From Thermococcus sp. (GTDB lineage: Archaea > Methanobacteriota_B > Thermococci > Thermococcales > Thermococcaceae), in contig JALSNG010000063.1 of the NCBI GenBank assembly GCA_026987155.1, forward strand, positions 1-10,398: a stretch of 10,398 bases of DNA. Reading direction: 5' to 3'. Positions 1-6,334 of the stretch are shown here, piece after piece. A program made the position numbers and the translations under genes. The notes under the pieces were generated by a model. The model saw only the letters and a list, made by a program, of their open reading frames with translations. It searched no databases and was not told where the DNA came from. How positions within the stretch are numbered: the first letter of the stretch is position 1; each line of letters opens with the position of its first letter.

Positions 1-20
1 GGTTTCAATGGCTTCGCCAT
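1..20 (-). CDS. Possible start of a VapC-type toxin gene (partial, runs off window)
   Basis: An ATG on the minus strand (complement of 18-20) lies inside the last codons of the VapB-like gene in a different frame and stays open to the window edge, reading Met-Ala-Lys-Pro-Leu-Lys. Antitoxin and toxin genes of VapBC pairs commonly overlap by a few bases, and PIN-domain toxins often begin with a few polar residues followed by a hydrophobic strand holding the first catalytic Asp. Only six codons are visible, so the call rests on position behind an antitoxin rather than on any PIN motif. A TTG at the antitoxin stop (TTGA overlap) in the same frame is an alternative start. Confidence 0.3.
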
Positions 21-265
21 TCAACCACTCCCCAGTCCTCATCGTGGCTGGTCCTTTTGCCCTTCAGTGATACAACCCCAAAGGCGTCCCATATTGGGTC
101 TTTTGAAATCTCTTCCTCGGTTAAATTTGCATTTTTTCGCAGGTACTCCTCTATTGCATCCCGCAGGATTTCCTTTATGGGCCTTTTTTCCCTTAGGGAG
201 AGGGCTTTGAGCATTGAGTAAAGACTTTCATCTATCTCGGTCTGAACATGCTTCGTTGATGACAT
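5..265 (-). CDS. VapB-like antitoxin, small ribbon-helix-helix-type protein
   Basis: This 86-residue protein has the layout of archaeal VapB-like antitoxins. A short N-terminal strand (about residues 7-12, VQTEID) is followed by helices at about 13-25 and 29-43 (KEILRDAIEEYLRK), the pattern of a ribbon-helix-helix DNA-binding domain. An acidic, Trp-containing tail follows (about 50-86, with DPIWDAF and DEDWGVVEWR), of the kind that wraps around a PIN-domain toxin. Such antitoxins repress their own operon as dimers and inactivate a VapC RNase. The start is supported by GGTGAT five bases upstream of the ATG. The gene begins 34 bp after the stop of the upstream dioxygenase-like gene on the same strand, so read-through from that transcript is possible. 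The cognate toxin would lie just outside the window on the left. Family assignment is by pattern, so the exact antitoxin class is uncertain. Confidence 0.65.
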   Translation of the reverse strand: MSSTKHVQTEIDESLYSMLKALSLREKRPIKEILRDAIEEYLRKNANLTEEEISKDPIWDAFGVVSLKGKRTSHDEDWGVVEWRSH

Positions 266-299
266 GAAATCACCATAAAGATGAAATGTTGAAGGACAT

Positions 300-1091
300 T
301 TAAACCTTCCTAACCCACAGCGCCCCGGCCATACCGAAGTAGGTCGGACAGGCGTAGGCCGAATCTTTAAGCTTGAATTCAGCCTTCCTCATGGCCCCGA
401 GCATTATGAGCATTTGCCAATAGCTGTCAACCAAGGCATTCCTCACGAGCCCCTCGGGGATTTTTAATAGCTCTTCAAGGCGGTTCTCGTTAATCAGCTC
501 CATGATGAGCCTGTCGTAGGTTTCGCTCTCCTCTCTCAACCCGTACGGCCCGTTTTTATCGTGAGCATGTCCGTGATCTGCGCTTATTATCAGAGCTATC
601 CTTCTCTCGTCACTCTCAATGACATCACCGAGGACTTCTCCAAATTTGACGAGTGCCCCCCTTGGAACCCCGCGTGAGGGCGTTATAAGAACCAGCGGCT
701 TCTTGTCCAAAAAGTTCAGCGGAATCAGCTCGCCCCAGCTCAACGGCCATCTCGAATACTCTCCCCTCAGCGAGGCGAAGTTCAAATCGACAACCGGCAT
801 TCCCACCTCTTTCTCGGCCTTGTAGATTTTCTCGGCCAGTTCGCGGTCGGTCTTCCACTCGCCAGGCAGTTCCTTTCCTTCAAATGGTAACCACGAGACG
901 AGGTTTTCGGCGAGAACAACGCCAAGATGGTCACTCATGCGGGCGTTGTGCGGGCTTATCAGGACGTAGGCGTTGGTTTCTTTGAACTCCTCGCCGATTT
1001 TCCTTAGAACATCCGCGAGTCTTCTCGTCTCTTCATCTGGGGGATCCAAAACGGGGTTCCCATGGGGCATCAGGCCAACTCCTGTGAACAT
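300..1091 (-). CDS. Class III extradiol dioxygenase-like protein (LigB/DODA/MEMO superfamily)
   Basis: The 263-residue product matches the LigB fold used by class III extradiol ring-opening dioxygenases and the related non-enzymatic MEMO proteins. Visible signatures are MPHGNP near the N-terminus (His10), SPHN (His48, on a strand ending YVLISPHN), WGELIPL (119-125, the family's W-x-P-L segment), TPSRG (137-141) and SADHGHAH (170-177, several metal-type histidines). The length fits the family (about 250-300). In oxygen-using members two His and a Glu bind Fe(II); His10 and His48 are the likely counterparts of the two His. Thermococcales are strict anaerobes, so an oxygen-dependent ring cleavage is doubtful and the physiological reaction is unknown. 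GGTGGT lies just before the ATG and a TATA box lies about 35 bp upstream. It is separated by 101 bp from aconitase on the same strand and is probably transcribed on its own. Confidence 0.8.
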   Translation of the reverse strand: MFTGVGLMPHGNPVLDPPDEETRRLADVLRKIGEEFKETNAYVLISPHNARMSDHLGVVLAENLVSWLPFEGKELPGEWKTDRELAEKIYKAEKEVGMPVVDLNFASLRGEYSRWPLSWGELIPLNFLDKKPLVLITPSRGVPRGALVKFGEVLGDVIESDERRIALIISADHGHAHDKNGPYGLREESETYDRLIMELINENRLEELLKIPEGLVRNALVDSYWQMLIMLGAMRKAEFKLKDSAYACPTYFGMAGALWVRKV

Positions 1092-1121
1092 GGCACCACC
1101 GTGAGAAGTTGGGTCAGGGGG

Positions 1122-1131
1122 TTTTATATTT
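1122..1131 (-). promoter_or_regulatory. TATA box for the dioxygenase-like gene
   Basis: The minus strand reads AAATATAAAA here, in the AT-rich centre of an otherwise GC-rich 101-bp gap (1092-1192). It lies about 35 bp from the ATG at 1091, so transcription would start near 1098-1103 and give a leader of roughly 10 nt, just long enough to hold the GGTGGT ribosome binding site. No clear purine-rich BRE is seen. Confidence 0.5.
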
Positions 1132-1149
1132 GACCATTTTGGGAGTGTT

Positions 1150-1160
1150 CAAAAAGAGGG
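1150..1160 (-). terminator. Possible T-rich terminator after aconitase
   Basis: About 33 bp past the aconitase stop the minus strand reads CCCTCTTTTTG, a T5 run after a C-rich stretch. Archaeal termination often needs only a short oligo-T on the non-template strand. It is the best candidate between aconitase and the next promoter, but a single T5 is weak evidence. Confidence 0.3.
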
Positions 1161-1192
1161 ATAGATTCGTGGAGAAATGGAAAGGAGAGGTT

Positions 1193-3649
1193 TCACACAC
1201 CCATTCTCCCGAGGGCGTAGCGGAGTATACCCCCCGCTTTCAGGTACTCGATTTCCGCGGGGGTTTTAATTTCTGCCCGCACCTGAAATTCAATGCACTC
1301 GTCGCCTCTCTTTGCACGCACTGTGAGCGTTTTCCCGGGCCTTAGGTCCCCGATTTCGATCTCAAAGACCTCGTCTCCCCTTATCCTTTCCCTATCCTCT
1401 GGGTTCACGAAGGTTAGGGGCAGAATCCCCATGCCAACGAGGTTGCTCCTGTGAATCCTTTCAAAGCTCTCTGCTATGACAGCCTTCACTCCGAGCAGAG
1501 CCGGCCCCTTTGCCGCCCAATCCCTGCTACTCCCCACTCCATACTGTTTGCCGGCTATTATGAGGAGAGGCGTTCCCTCTTTTTTGTACCGTATTGCCGC
1601 GTCGTAGACGCTCATCTCCTCCCCCGTGGGCCAATAGGTGGTTCTGAAGCGGGCGAAGGTCCCACGCATCATGACCTCGTGGTTGCCCCGTCTCGCACCG
1701 TAGGTGTGGAGGTTCTCAACACCGAGCGAGCGGAGGTATCTTCCCGCGGGGCTTTCAGGAGCTATGGCGTTGGCGGGGCTTATGTCGTCGGTACTGACCC
1801 TGTCCCCGAGCATTATCAATACCCTCGCACCTTTAATGTGCTCTCCGAGGGGTTCAATCTCAAAAAAGGGGGGCTTCCTTATGTAGGTGGAGTTCCCCCA
1901 GGAGTAGAGGTCTCCCCGGGGAGCTTCGATGGACTCCCAAAGGGGGCTCTCGTAGAGGTTTGAGTACTTTTCCCTGAAGAGGCCCCCATCAATCCTGTGA
2001 AGTAGCGGGAATACCTCTTCCCTGGAAGGCATGATGTCCCGAAGGTAGACGGGCCTCCCGTTTGGGTCGAGTGCAAGCGGTTCGGATGGGTTGAAGAGCC
2101 TCCCCGCTATGGCAAAGGCCACCACCAAGGGGGGGCTTGCGAGGTACGTGTGTTCTATAAGCGGATTAACACGTCTTTTGAAGTTTCGGTTGCTGCTTAT
2201 GACCGCGACTCCCTTTACGCCGGCCATTATCGCCTCCTCGGCCTCCCTCGTGAGCGGCCCGCTGTTTCCGATACACGCCGCACAGGCGAAGCCGTTTACG
2301 TGGAAGTTCAGGGCTTCGAGGTAGGGTAGCAGACCGAGCCTTTTTAGGTATTCGACGGTCACCCTGCTTCCCGGTGTGAAGCTCGTCTTAACCCATGGCT
2401 TAACCCTCAGCCCGAGTTCAACCGCCTTCTTCGCCACCAGGGCCGCTGATATGAGGTTGTAGGGGTTGCTCGTGTTGGTGCAACTCGCTATCGCAGCGAG
2501 GGCCACAAAACCGTCCGGGAGCTCGAAATTCTCGCCGTTCCTTCCAACCCTGAGGCTCTTTTCCTTCTCAAACCTGAGCTCACGAAGTGGGATCCTGTCC
2601 TCTGGATGATCGGGTCCGGCAACGGAAGGTTCGACCTTGGAGAGGTCTATTCTTACAATGCGATCGTAGGTGGGTTCCTCCTCCCGGAAGAGGAGGTTGG
2701 CCTGGGCGTAGTCCCTCACCAGTCTGGCCCTTTCTTTTCCCCTCGTCAGCTCTATGAAGTTGATGGTCTCACCGTCTATGGGGAAGTATCCTACTGTCGC
2801 ACCGTTCTCTGGGGTCATGTTCGATATGACTGCCCTGTCAAAGGCATTCAAAGCCTCAACGTTGCCTGTGTATTCCAGGAACTTTCCCACAACGTTTTTT
2901 TTCCTTAGTTTTTCGGTTATAGCAAGCACTACATCGGTTGGGGTTATCTCCGGCGAGGGCTCCCCTTCAAGTTTAACCCCAACGACCTCTGGAACCGGCA
3001 TGTGATAGGGCTCCCCGAGGAGCGCTGCTTCCGCCTCTATGCCGCCTACTCCCCAGCCGAGAACCCCTATTCCGTTGACCATCGGCGTGTGACTGTCAGT
3101 TCCGAGAACGGTGTCTGGGTATGCCAGGCCGTTCTCGAGGAACACCACTCGAGCGAGGTGTTCGGTGTTTATCTGGTGAATTATACCCTTTCCGGGAGGG
3201 ATTACTCTGAAATTCTTGAACGCTCTTCCAGCCCATTTCAAGAGGGAATAACGTTCCCTGTTTGCCTTTATCTCCTCCCTCATATTCTCTCCAAGAGAGT
3301 ATTCTGTCCCGTGATAGAGGACGATGAGGGAGTGGTCAATGACGAGTTCCACTGGTATTCTTGGATTCACCTTTGTGGGGTTCCCTCTTTCCTTCACGTA
3401 ATCCCTCATGGCGGCGAGGTCAACGACTGCGGGAACTCCCGTGTAGTCCTGCATTATAATGCGGGAGGGGTAGAATGGAATCTCCCCCCTTCCTTCAAAG
3501 AGGTTGGGTATGAGGCTCTCGTTTCCTTTTCTGAGGAGGTTTTCCGCGAGAATTCTTAAACTGTACGGTAGTCCCTGGATGTCGTAGCCTTCCATTTCGA
3601 GTTTTTTTAGGCTGTAGAACTTGAAAGAGCCGTTGTCTTCAATGTACAT
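1193..3649 (-). CDS. acnA: Aconitate hydratase (AcnA/IRP1 type)
   Basis: This cytosolic enzyme interconverts citrate and isocitrate through cis-aconitate, the second step of the route from oxaloacetate to 2-oxoglutarate. The three cluster cysteines of a labile [4Fe-4S] centre are visible: Cys390 in AIASCTNTSNP and Cys456/Cys459 in GFACAACIGNSGP. Their spacing (66 and 3) equals that of E. coli AcnA as I recall it. Other signatures are GTDSHTPMVNGIGVLGWGVG (183-202), the swivelling-domain start GDRVSTDDISPAN (615-627), RRGNHEVMMRGTF (653-665) and GVGSSRDWAAKG (704-715), which carries the substrate-binding Ser-Arg pair. The protein is 818 residues, about 70 shorter than E. coli AcnA, with losses spread on both sides of the cluster segment and no motif missing. 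The start is supported by a GGAGGAGATGGAG tract directly before the ATG. It overlaps the end of isocitrate dehydrogenase by 11 bp, so translation is probably coupled. It is the last gene of the operon. Confidence 0.95.
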   Translation of the reverse strand: MYIEDNGSFKFYSLKKLEMEGYDIQGLPYSLRILAENLLRKGNESLIPNLFEGRGEIPFYPSRIIMQDYTGVPAVVDLAAMRDYVKERGNPTKVNPRIPVELVIDHSLIVLYHGTEYSLGENMREEIKANRERYSLLKWAGRAFKNFRVIPPGKGIIHQINTEHLARVVFLENGLAYPDTVLGTDSHTPMVNGIGVLGWGVGGIEAEAALLGEPYHMPVPEVVGVKLEGEPSPEITPTDVVLAITEKLRKKNVVGKFLEYTGNVEALNAFDRAVISNMTPENGATVGYFPIDGETINFIELTRGKERARLVRDYAQANLLFREEEPTYDRIVRIDLSKVEPSVAGPDHPEDRIPLRELRFEKEKSLRVGRNGENFELPDGFVALAAIASCTNTSNPYNLISAALVAKKAVELGLRVKPWVKTSFTPGSRVTVEYLKRLGLLPYLEALNFHVNGFACAACIGNSGPLTREAEEAIMAGVKGVAVISSNRNFKRRVNPLIEHTYLASPPLVVAFAIAGRLFNPSEPLALDPNGRPVYLRDIMPSREEVFPLLHRIDGGLFREKYSNLYESPLWESIEAPRGDLYSWGNSTYIRKPPFFEIEPLGEHIKGARVLIMLGDRVSTDDISPANAIAPESPAGRYLRSLGVENLHTYGARRGNHEVMMRGTFARFRTTYWPTGEEMSVYDAAIRYKKEGTPLLIIAGKQYGVGSSRDWAAKGPALLGVKAVIAESFERIHRSNLVGMGILPLTFVNPEDRERIRGDEVFEIEIGDLRPGKTLTVRAKRGDECIEFQVRAEIKTPAEIEYLKAGGILRYALGRMGV

Positions 3650-4820
3650 TCTCCATCTCCTCCATAACGGCCCTACCGAACCCCTCCGTCGATAGGTTTC
3701 CTCCGAGGTCGAGGGTTTTCCTCCCCGAGGTTATGGCTCTCTTGATGGCCTCTCGGATCAACATGGCGGCCTTCTTCCATCCAATGTACTCAAGCAGAAG
3801 GGCACCGCTAAGGATCGCCGCTGAGGGGTTTGCAATTCCCTTTCCTGCTATATCTGGGGCCGTTCCGTGGACTGGTTCGGCCAGTGCAACCTCGTCTCCA
3901 AGGTTAAGTCCAGCCGCCATTCCAACTCCTCCAACGAGGGCCGCAGCGGCGTCACTTATGTAATCGCCGTTCAGGTTGGGGGTAACTATGACATCGTATT
4001 CTCCCGGCCGGAGGATTATCTGCTGAAACATGTTGTCCGCTATCCTGTCGTCAACGAGTATTCTGCCGGGTCTTCTCTCTCCTATGCTCACGTATTCTCC
4101 GAACTCTTCCCTTGCCACCTGGTAGGCCCATTCCCTAAAGGCTCCCTCCGTGAATTTCATTATGTTGCCCTTGTGCATTATTGTTACCCTCTTCCTCCCC
4201 TTCTCAACGGCCCATTGGATGGCTCTTCTCATTATCCTTTTGCTTCCGAACTCGGAGATAGGTTTAACCCCTATACCCGCGTCTTCCCTTACCTCGATTC
4301 CGAACTCCTCGAGGAGGAAGTTTCTGAACTTCTTGGCTTCCTCTGTTCCTGCCCTCCACTCTATTCCGGCGTACACGTCTTCTGTGTTTTCCCTGAAGAT
4401 TATGAAGTCTACTTCCTCTGCCCGGGAGAATGGCGTTGGCGCCCCGTAGTACTGGACTGGTCTGACGTTTGCATATAGGTCGAGGGCCGTCCTAAGGGTC
4501 ACGTTTAGGCTTCTATGGCCGCTTCCCACTGGGGTTTCAAGGGGGCCTTTTAGGGCAGCCTTCAGCTCCCTTATGCCTTCTATGGTCTCCTTCGGAAGGA
4601 GGGTGCCTTTTTCACGTAGCGCCTTTTTCCCTGCCAGCAGTTCCACCCATACTACGCTCCTGTCCTCGTATGCCTTTTCCACGGCCCTGTTCACGACTTC
4701 TTTTGCAACACCCATGACCTCTGGCCCAATTCCGTCTCCCTCTATAATGCCCAATGCGACCTCTTTGGGAGCTCTAACCCTTCCATTCTTTGTTTCTATT
4801 GGATCTCCCTTCCACTCCAT
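3639..4820 (-). CDS. icd: Isocitrate dehydrogenase, predicted NAD+-dependent
   Basis: The enzyme oxidatively decarboxylates isocitrate to 2-oxoglutarate. The 393-residue protein follows the E. coli Icd fold: EGDGIGPEV (27-35), substrate phosphate-site segment RSLNVTLR (103-110, Ser104, Asn106, Arg110), Arg120 and Arg143 for substrate carboxylates, Tyr150 in ENTEDVYAGIEW, Lys217 in MHKGNIMKFTEG, Asp258 in DDRIADNMFQQ, and metal-site NLNGDYISD (282-290). The coenzyme loop reads HGTAPDIAG (318-326). At E. coli Lys344/Tyr345, which bind the 2'-phosphate of NADP, this protein has Asp323/Ile324. The later Tyr391/Arg395 pair is also absent (KTLDLGGN). Asp-Ile at this site is the usual signature of NAD+ enzymes, so NAD+ use is predicted. 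The gene starts 4 bp after the citrate synthase stop, with GGGAGTGAT ahead of the ATG, and its end overlaps aconitase by 11 bp. The coenzyme call is inference; the enzyme identity is secure. Confidence 0.95.
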   Translation of the reverse strand: MEWKGDPIETKNGRVRAPKEVALGIIEGDGIGPEVMGVAKEVVNRAVEKAYEDRSVVWVELLAGKKALREKGTLLPKETIEGIRELKAALKGPLETPVGSGHRSLNVTLRTALDLYANVRPVQYYGAPTPFSRAEEVDFIIFRENTEDVYAGIEWRAGTEEAKKFRNFLLEEFGIEVREDAGIGVKPISEFGSKRIMRRAIQWAVEKGRKRVTIMHKGNIMKFTEGAFREWAYQVAREEFGEYVSIGERRPGRILVDDRIADNMFQQIILRPGEYDVIVTPNLNGDYISDAAAALVGGVGMAAGLNLGDEVALAEPVHGTAPDIAGKGIANPSAAILSGALLLEYIGWKKAAMLIREAIKRAITSGRKTLDLGGNLSTEGFGRAVMEEMENVH

Positions 4821-4824
4821 TTTA

Positions 4825-5946
4825 TCACTCCCTCTCCTCTATGGGCACGTATCTCTTCCCTATCTCGCCAACGTACTTCAACCTGGGCCTTATCAGCCGG
4901 TTATGGGTTAAATACTCGGCCAAGTGGGCGGTCCAACCCGCTATTCGACCCATCGCAAAAACGGTGGTATACAGCTCCGGGGGTATTCCAAGGGCATGGA
5001 ACACTATCCCGGCCCAATAGTCGACGTTCACGTGCACCCCCTTCTCTGCGAGGTGGGTTTCTACGAGCTCCTCTATTCTCTCCGCTACTTCGAAAAGCCT
5101 CGGATTGCCGAGTTCCCTGGCGTAGTTCTTGAATATCCTCGCCCTTGGATCGTAGGTTTTGTAGACCCTGTGTCCGGCACCCATTATTCTCTTCCCCGAG
5201 CGCAATGTCTCCCAGAACCATTCTTCCGCTCTCTCTGGAGAGCCTACTTCGATGAACTGGTTAAGGGCCTCTTCCACGGCGCCACCGTGAAGCGGTCCTT
5301 TGAGGGCACCTATCCCTGCAACTACGGCTGAATAGTAGTCGCTTAGGGTTGAGCCGACCGTCATGACGGTAAACGCTGAGGCGTTTATCTCGTGCTCGGC
5401 GTAGAGTATCAGCGCAACGTCGAGGGATTTCTCCTCTCGTAACGTGGGTTCCTCACCTCTCAGCATGTACAGAAAATTGGCCGCGTGTCCGAGCTCCGTC
5501 TTGGGTTCAACGTAGTCTAAGCCGTTTTTCGTTCTCCAGAGGTTTGCGATGATCGTCGGCATCTTTGCCGTCACGCTTATTCCCTTCTGATACACGTCTC
5601 CCGTACTCAGGCTGGGCTCCCCGTCAAGGTTCCCGAGGTACGAGATAATGGTTCTCAGGGCTCCCATTGGGTGGACACTTTTTGGAAGTTTATCCATCAG
5701 CTCCAGCACTTCTCCTGGAAGGAAGCGGTTTTTAGCGAGGTTCTTCTTGAATTCCTCCAACTCCTTCTTCTTGGGTAGCCTTCCGTACCAGAGCAGGTAC
5801 ACCACTTCCTCATAGGAGCTCCTCTCCGGGAGTTCTTCCACGTCGTAACCCCTGTAGTACAGCTTTCCACCTTTTCCGTCTATGTAGCATATCGCAGAGG
5901 TGTCAACGTACACTCCTTCCATGCCACCTTCTCCAGTGCATCCCAT
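4825..5946 (-). CDS. gltA: Citrate synthase
   Basis: The enzyme condenses oxaloacetate and acetyl-CoA to citrate. The sequence is very close to the P. furiosus enzyme as I remember it: CYIDGKGGKLYYRGYDVEEL near the N-terminus, HPMGALRTIISYLGN (92-106), YAEHEINAS (182-190), and the catalytic triad His220 (GPLHGGA), His259 (MGAGHRVYKTYDPRA) and Asp309 (NVDYWAG). GRIAGWTAHLAEY (333-345) supplies substrate arginine and histidine contacts. The start chosen is the ATG at 5946 (373 residues), preceded by GGGGGAT. A TTG at 5958 would sit at or beside the predicted transcript start, with no leader. An ATG at 5922 (365 residues) has GGAG eight bases upstream and cannot be excluded. It is the first gene of the citrate synthase-isocitrate dehydrogenase-aconitase operon, under a TATA box flanked by a TrmBL1-type site. 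The gltA symbol is the usual bacterial one; cs or citZ may be used elsewhere. Confidence 0.95.
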   Translation of the reverse strand: MGCTGEGGMEGVYVDTSAICYIDGKGGKLYYRGYDVEELPERSSYEEVVYLLWYGRLPKKKELEEFKKNLAKNRFLPGEVLELMDKLPKSVHPMGALRTIISYLGNLDGEPSLSTGDVYQKGISVTAKMPTIIANLWRTKNGLDYVEPKTELGHAANFLYMLRGEEPTLREEKSLDVALILYAEHEINASAFTVMTVGSTLSDYYSAVVAGIGALKGPLHGGAVEEALNQFIEVGSPERAEEWFWETLRSGKRIMGAGHRVYKTYDPRARIFKNYARELGNPRLFEVAERIEELVETHLAEKGVHVNVDYWAGIVFHALGIPPELYTTVFAMGRIAGWTAHLAEYLTHNRLIRPRLKYVGEIGKRYVPIEERE

Positions 5947-5979
5947 CCTATCCCCCAAGGGGCCATCAAACTTCGAAGA

Positions 5980-5987
5980 TATTTATA
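5980..5987 (-). promoter_or_regulatory. TATA box of the citrate synthase operon
   Basis: The minus strand reads TATAAATA. The predicted start of transcription, about 25 nt downstream, falls near 5958-5961, giving a leader of about 12-15 nt to the ATG at 5946, which would hold the GGGGGAT ribosome binding site. The surrounding 5978-5989 is nearly palindromic (GATATTTATATC), so a weaker plus-strand start is possible. An 8-bp palindrome CTTCGAAG lies between the TATA box and the predicted start (5971-5978). Confidence 0.6.
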
Positions 5988-6002
5988 TCACTATCGGTGT
6001 TA
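5986..6002. promoter_or_regulatory. TGM-like operator (TrmBL1/Tgr site) at the citrate synthase promoter
   Basis: The plus strand reads TATCAC-TATCG-GTGTTA. The Thermococcales Glycolytic Motif bound by the sugar-responsive regulator TrmBL1 (Tgr in T. kodakarensis) is TATCAC-N5-GTGATA, so 11 of 12 defined positions match and the N5 spacing is exact. The site lies immediately upstream of, and overlaps by two bases, the TATA box of the citrate synthase operon, covering the BRE position. In this family, sites upstream of BRE/TATA are associated with activation when sugars are absent, and sites downstream with repression. An overlap with the BRE leaves the sign open. Confidence 0.55.
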
Positions 6003-6092
6003 TCTTTGTATAATGGACAGCTTTACTTTTGTTTTGAAAGTTTTGGCACTTGATTTATTGCTGAATATCAAAAAAAGTTGTCACAGAATTGT

Positions 6093-6228
6093 CTATTTTT
6101 CCGACACGAGTCCACCCCCTCTCTTTTCGATTGACGTTTTGTCCTTATCTCTCATCGTCAAAAGCCCGTGGTCTTCTCGACGAACCACTTATCCCCTTCC
6201 ACAAATTTAGGGATTCCCTCTTCGTCAT
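6093..6228 (-). pseudogene. Remnant of a small gene with frameshifts, function unknown
   Basis: On the minus strand one frame reads 26 codons between stops, including GIPKFVEGDKWFVEKTTGF, then stops at TGA (6158-6160) just after a run of four T. A minus-one step at that T run opens directly into LTMRDKDKTSIEKRGGGLV plus three residues and a TAG at 6093-6095. Joined, this looks like an ordinary soluble, Lys/Glu-rich thermophile protein segment. The first frame has no ATG; an ATG at 6228 lies in the next frame and would need a second shift at AAGAGGG. The simplest reading is a decayed gene of about 45 codons or the 3' end of a longer one. A sequencing error or programmed slippage at the T run are alternatives. 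No family is recognised, and a chance frame remains possible. Confidence 0.35.
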
Positions 6229-6236
6229 TATGTTTG

Positions 6237-6253
6237 TATCACTGGGAGTGAAA
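6237..6253. promoter_or_regulatory. Second TGM-like operator, upstream of the glutamate synthase operon
   Basis: The plus strand reads TATCAC-TGGGA-GTGAAA, again 11 of 12 matches to the TATCAC-N5-GTGATA consensus with exact spacing. It lies about 70 bp upstream of the BRE/TATA of the glutamate synthase operon, further than typical TrmBL1 sites from their TATA box. It is also 9 bp ahead of the ATG of the broken minus-strand frame, so it could be a relic of that gene's promoter rather than a control site for glutamate synthase. Confidence 0.45.
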
Positions 6254-6260
6254 TAAAAAA

Positions 6261-6281
6261 TTTTGAAAAAATTCTTCAAAA
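6261..6281. repeat. AT-rich inverted repeat, possible operator
   Basis: TTTTGAA (6261-6267) and TTCAAAA (6275-6281) form a perfect 7-bp inverted repeat around a 7-bp AAAATTC spacer, about 45 bp upstream of the glutamate synthase TATA box. The symmetry and helical-turn spacing (14 bp centre to centre) would suit a dimeric regulator, but the region is A/T-rich, so chance symmetry is likely enough to keep confidence low. Confidence 0.3.
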
Positions 6282-6318
6282 ATTGCCCCATAATTGTCAA
6301 AAATGATACAAAAATCCC

Positions 6319-6334
6319 CGAAATCTATAAAAAT
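6319..6334 (+). promoter_or_regulatory. BRE and TATA box of the glutamate synthase operon
   Basis: CGAAAT (6319-6324) is a good archaeal BRE, directly followed by the TATA element CTATAAAAAT (6325-6334). Transcription is predicted to begin near 6353-6357, giving a leader of about 29 nt that carries the ribosome binding site GGTGA (6372-6376) seven bases before the ATG at 6384. The position also argues against any translation start upstream of about 6355. Confidence 0.65.

Noticed and set aside
3002..3559. Long plus-strand open frame (185 codons) within aconitase, and similar antisense frames over the other genes
   Set aside because: They are shadows of strongly supported coding frames on the other strand, with no ribosome binding sites or recognisable domains.
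5947..5958. TTG start giving a 377-residue citrate synthase
   Set aside because: The TATA box places transcription start at or next to this codon, leaving no leader, whereas the GGGGGAT site serves the ATG at 5946.
6166..6186. GTGGT/ACCAC hairpin as a terminator or riboswitch stem
   Set aside because: The stem is only 5 bp with an 11-base loop, has no following T run, and does not lie at the end of any transcript.
6013..6210. Plus-strand 65-codon frame in the intergenic region
   Set aside because: It has no ribosome binding site, a Ser/Pro/Leu-rich composition unlike the neighbours, and is mostly the antisense of the better-looking minus-strand remnant.
6150..6210. C/D-box guide RNA on the minus strand (CGATGAG resembling box C)
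   Set aside because: No matching CTGA boxes or C'/D' pair at the expected spacing were found.
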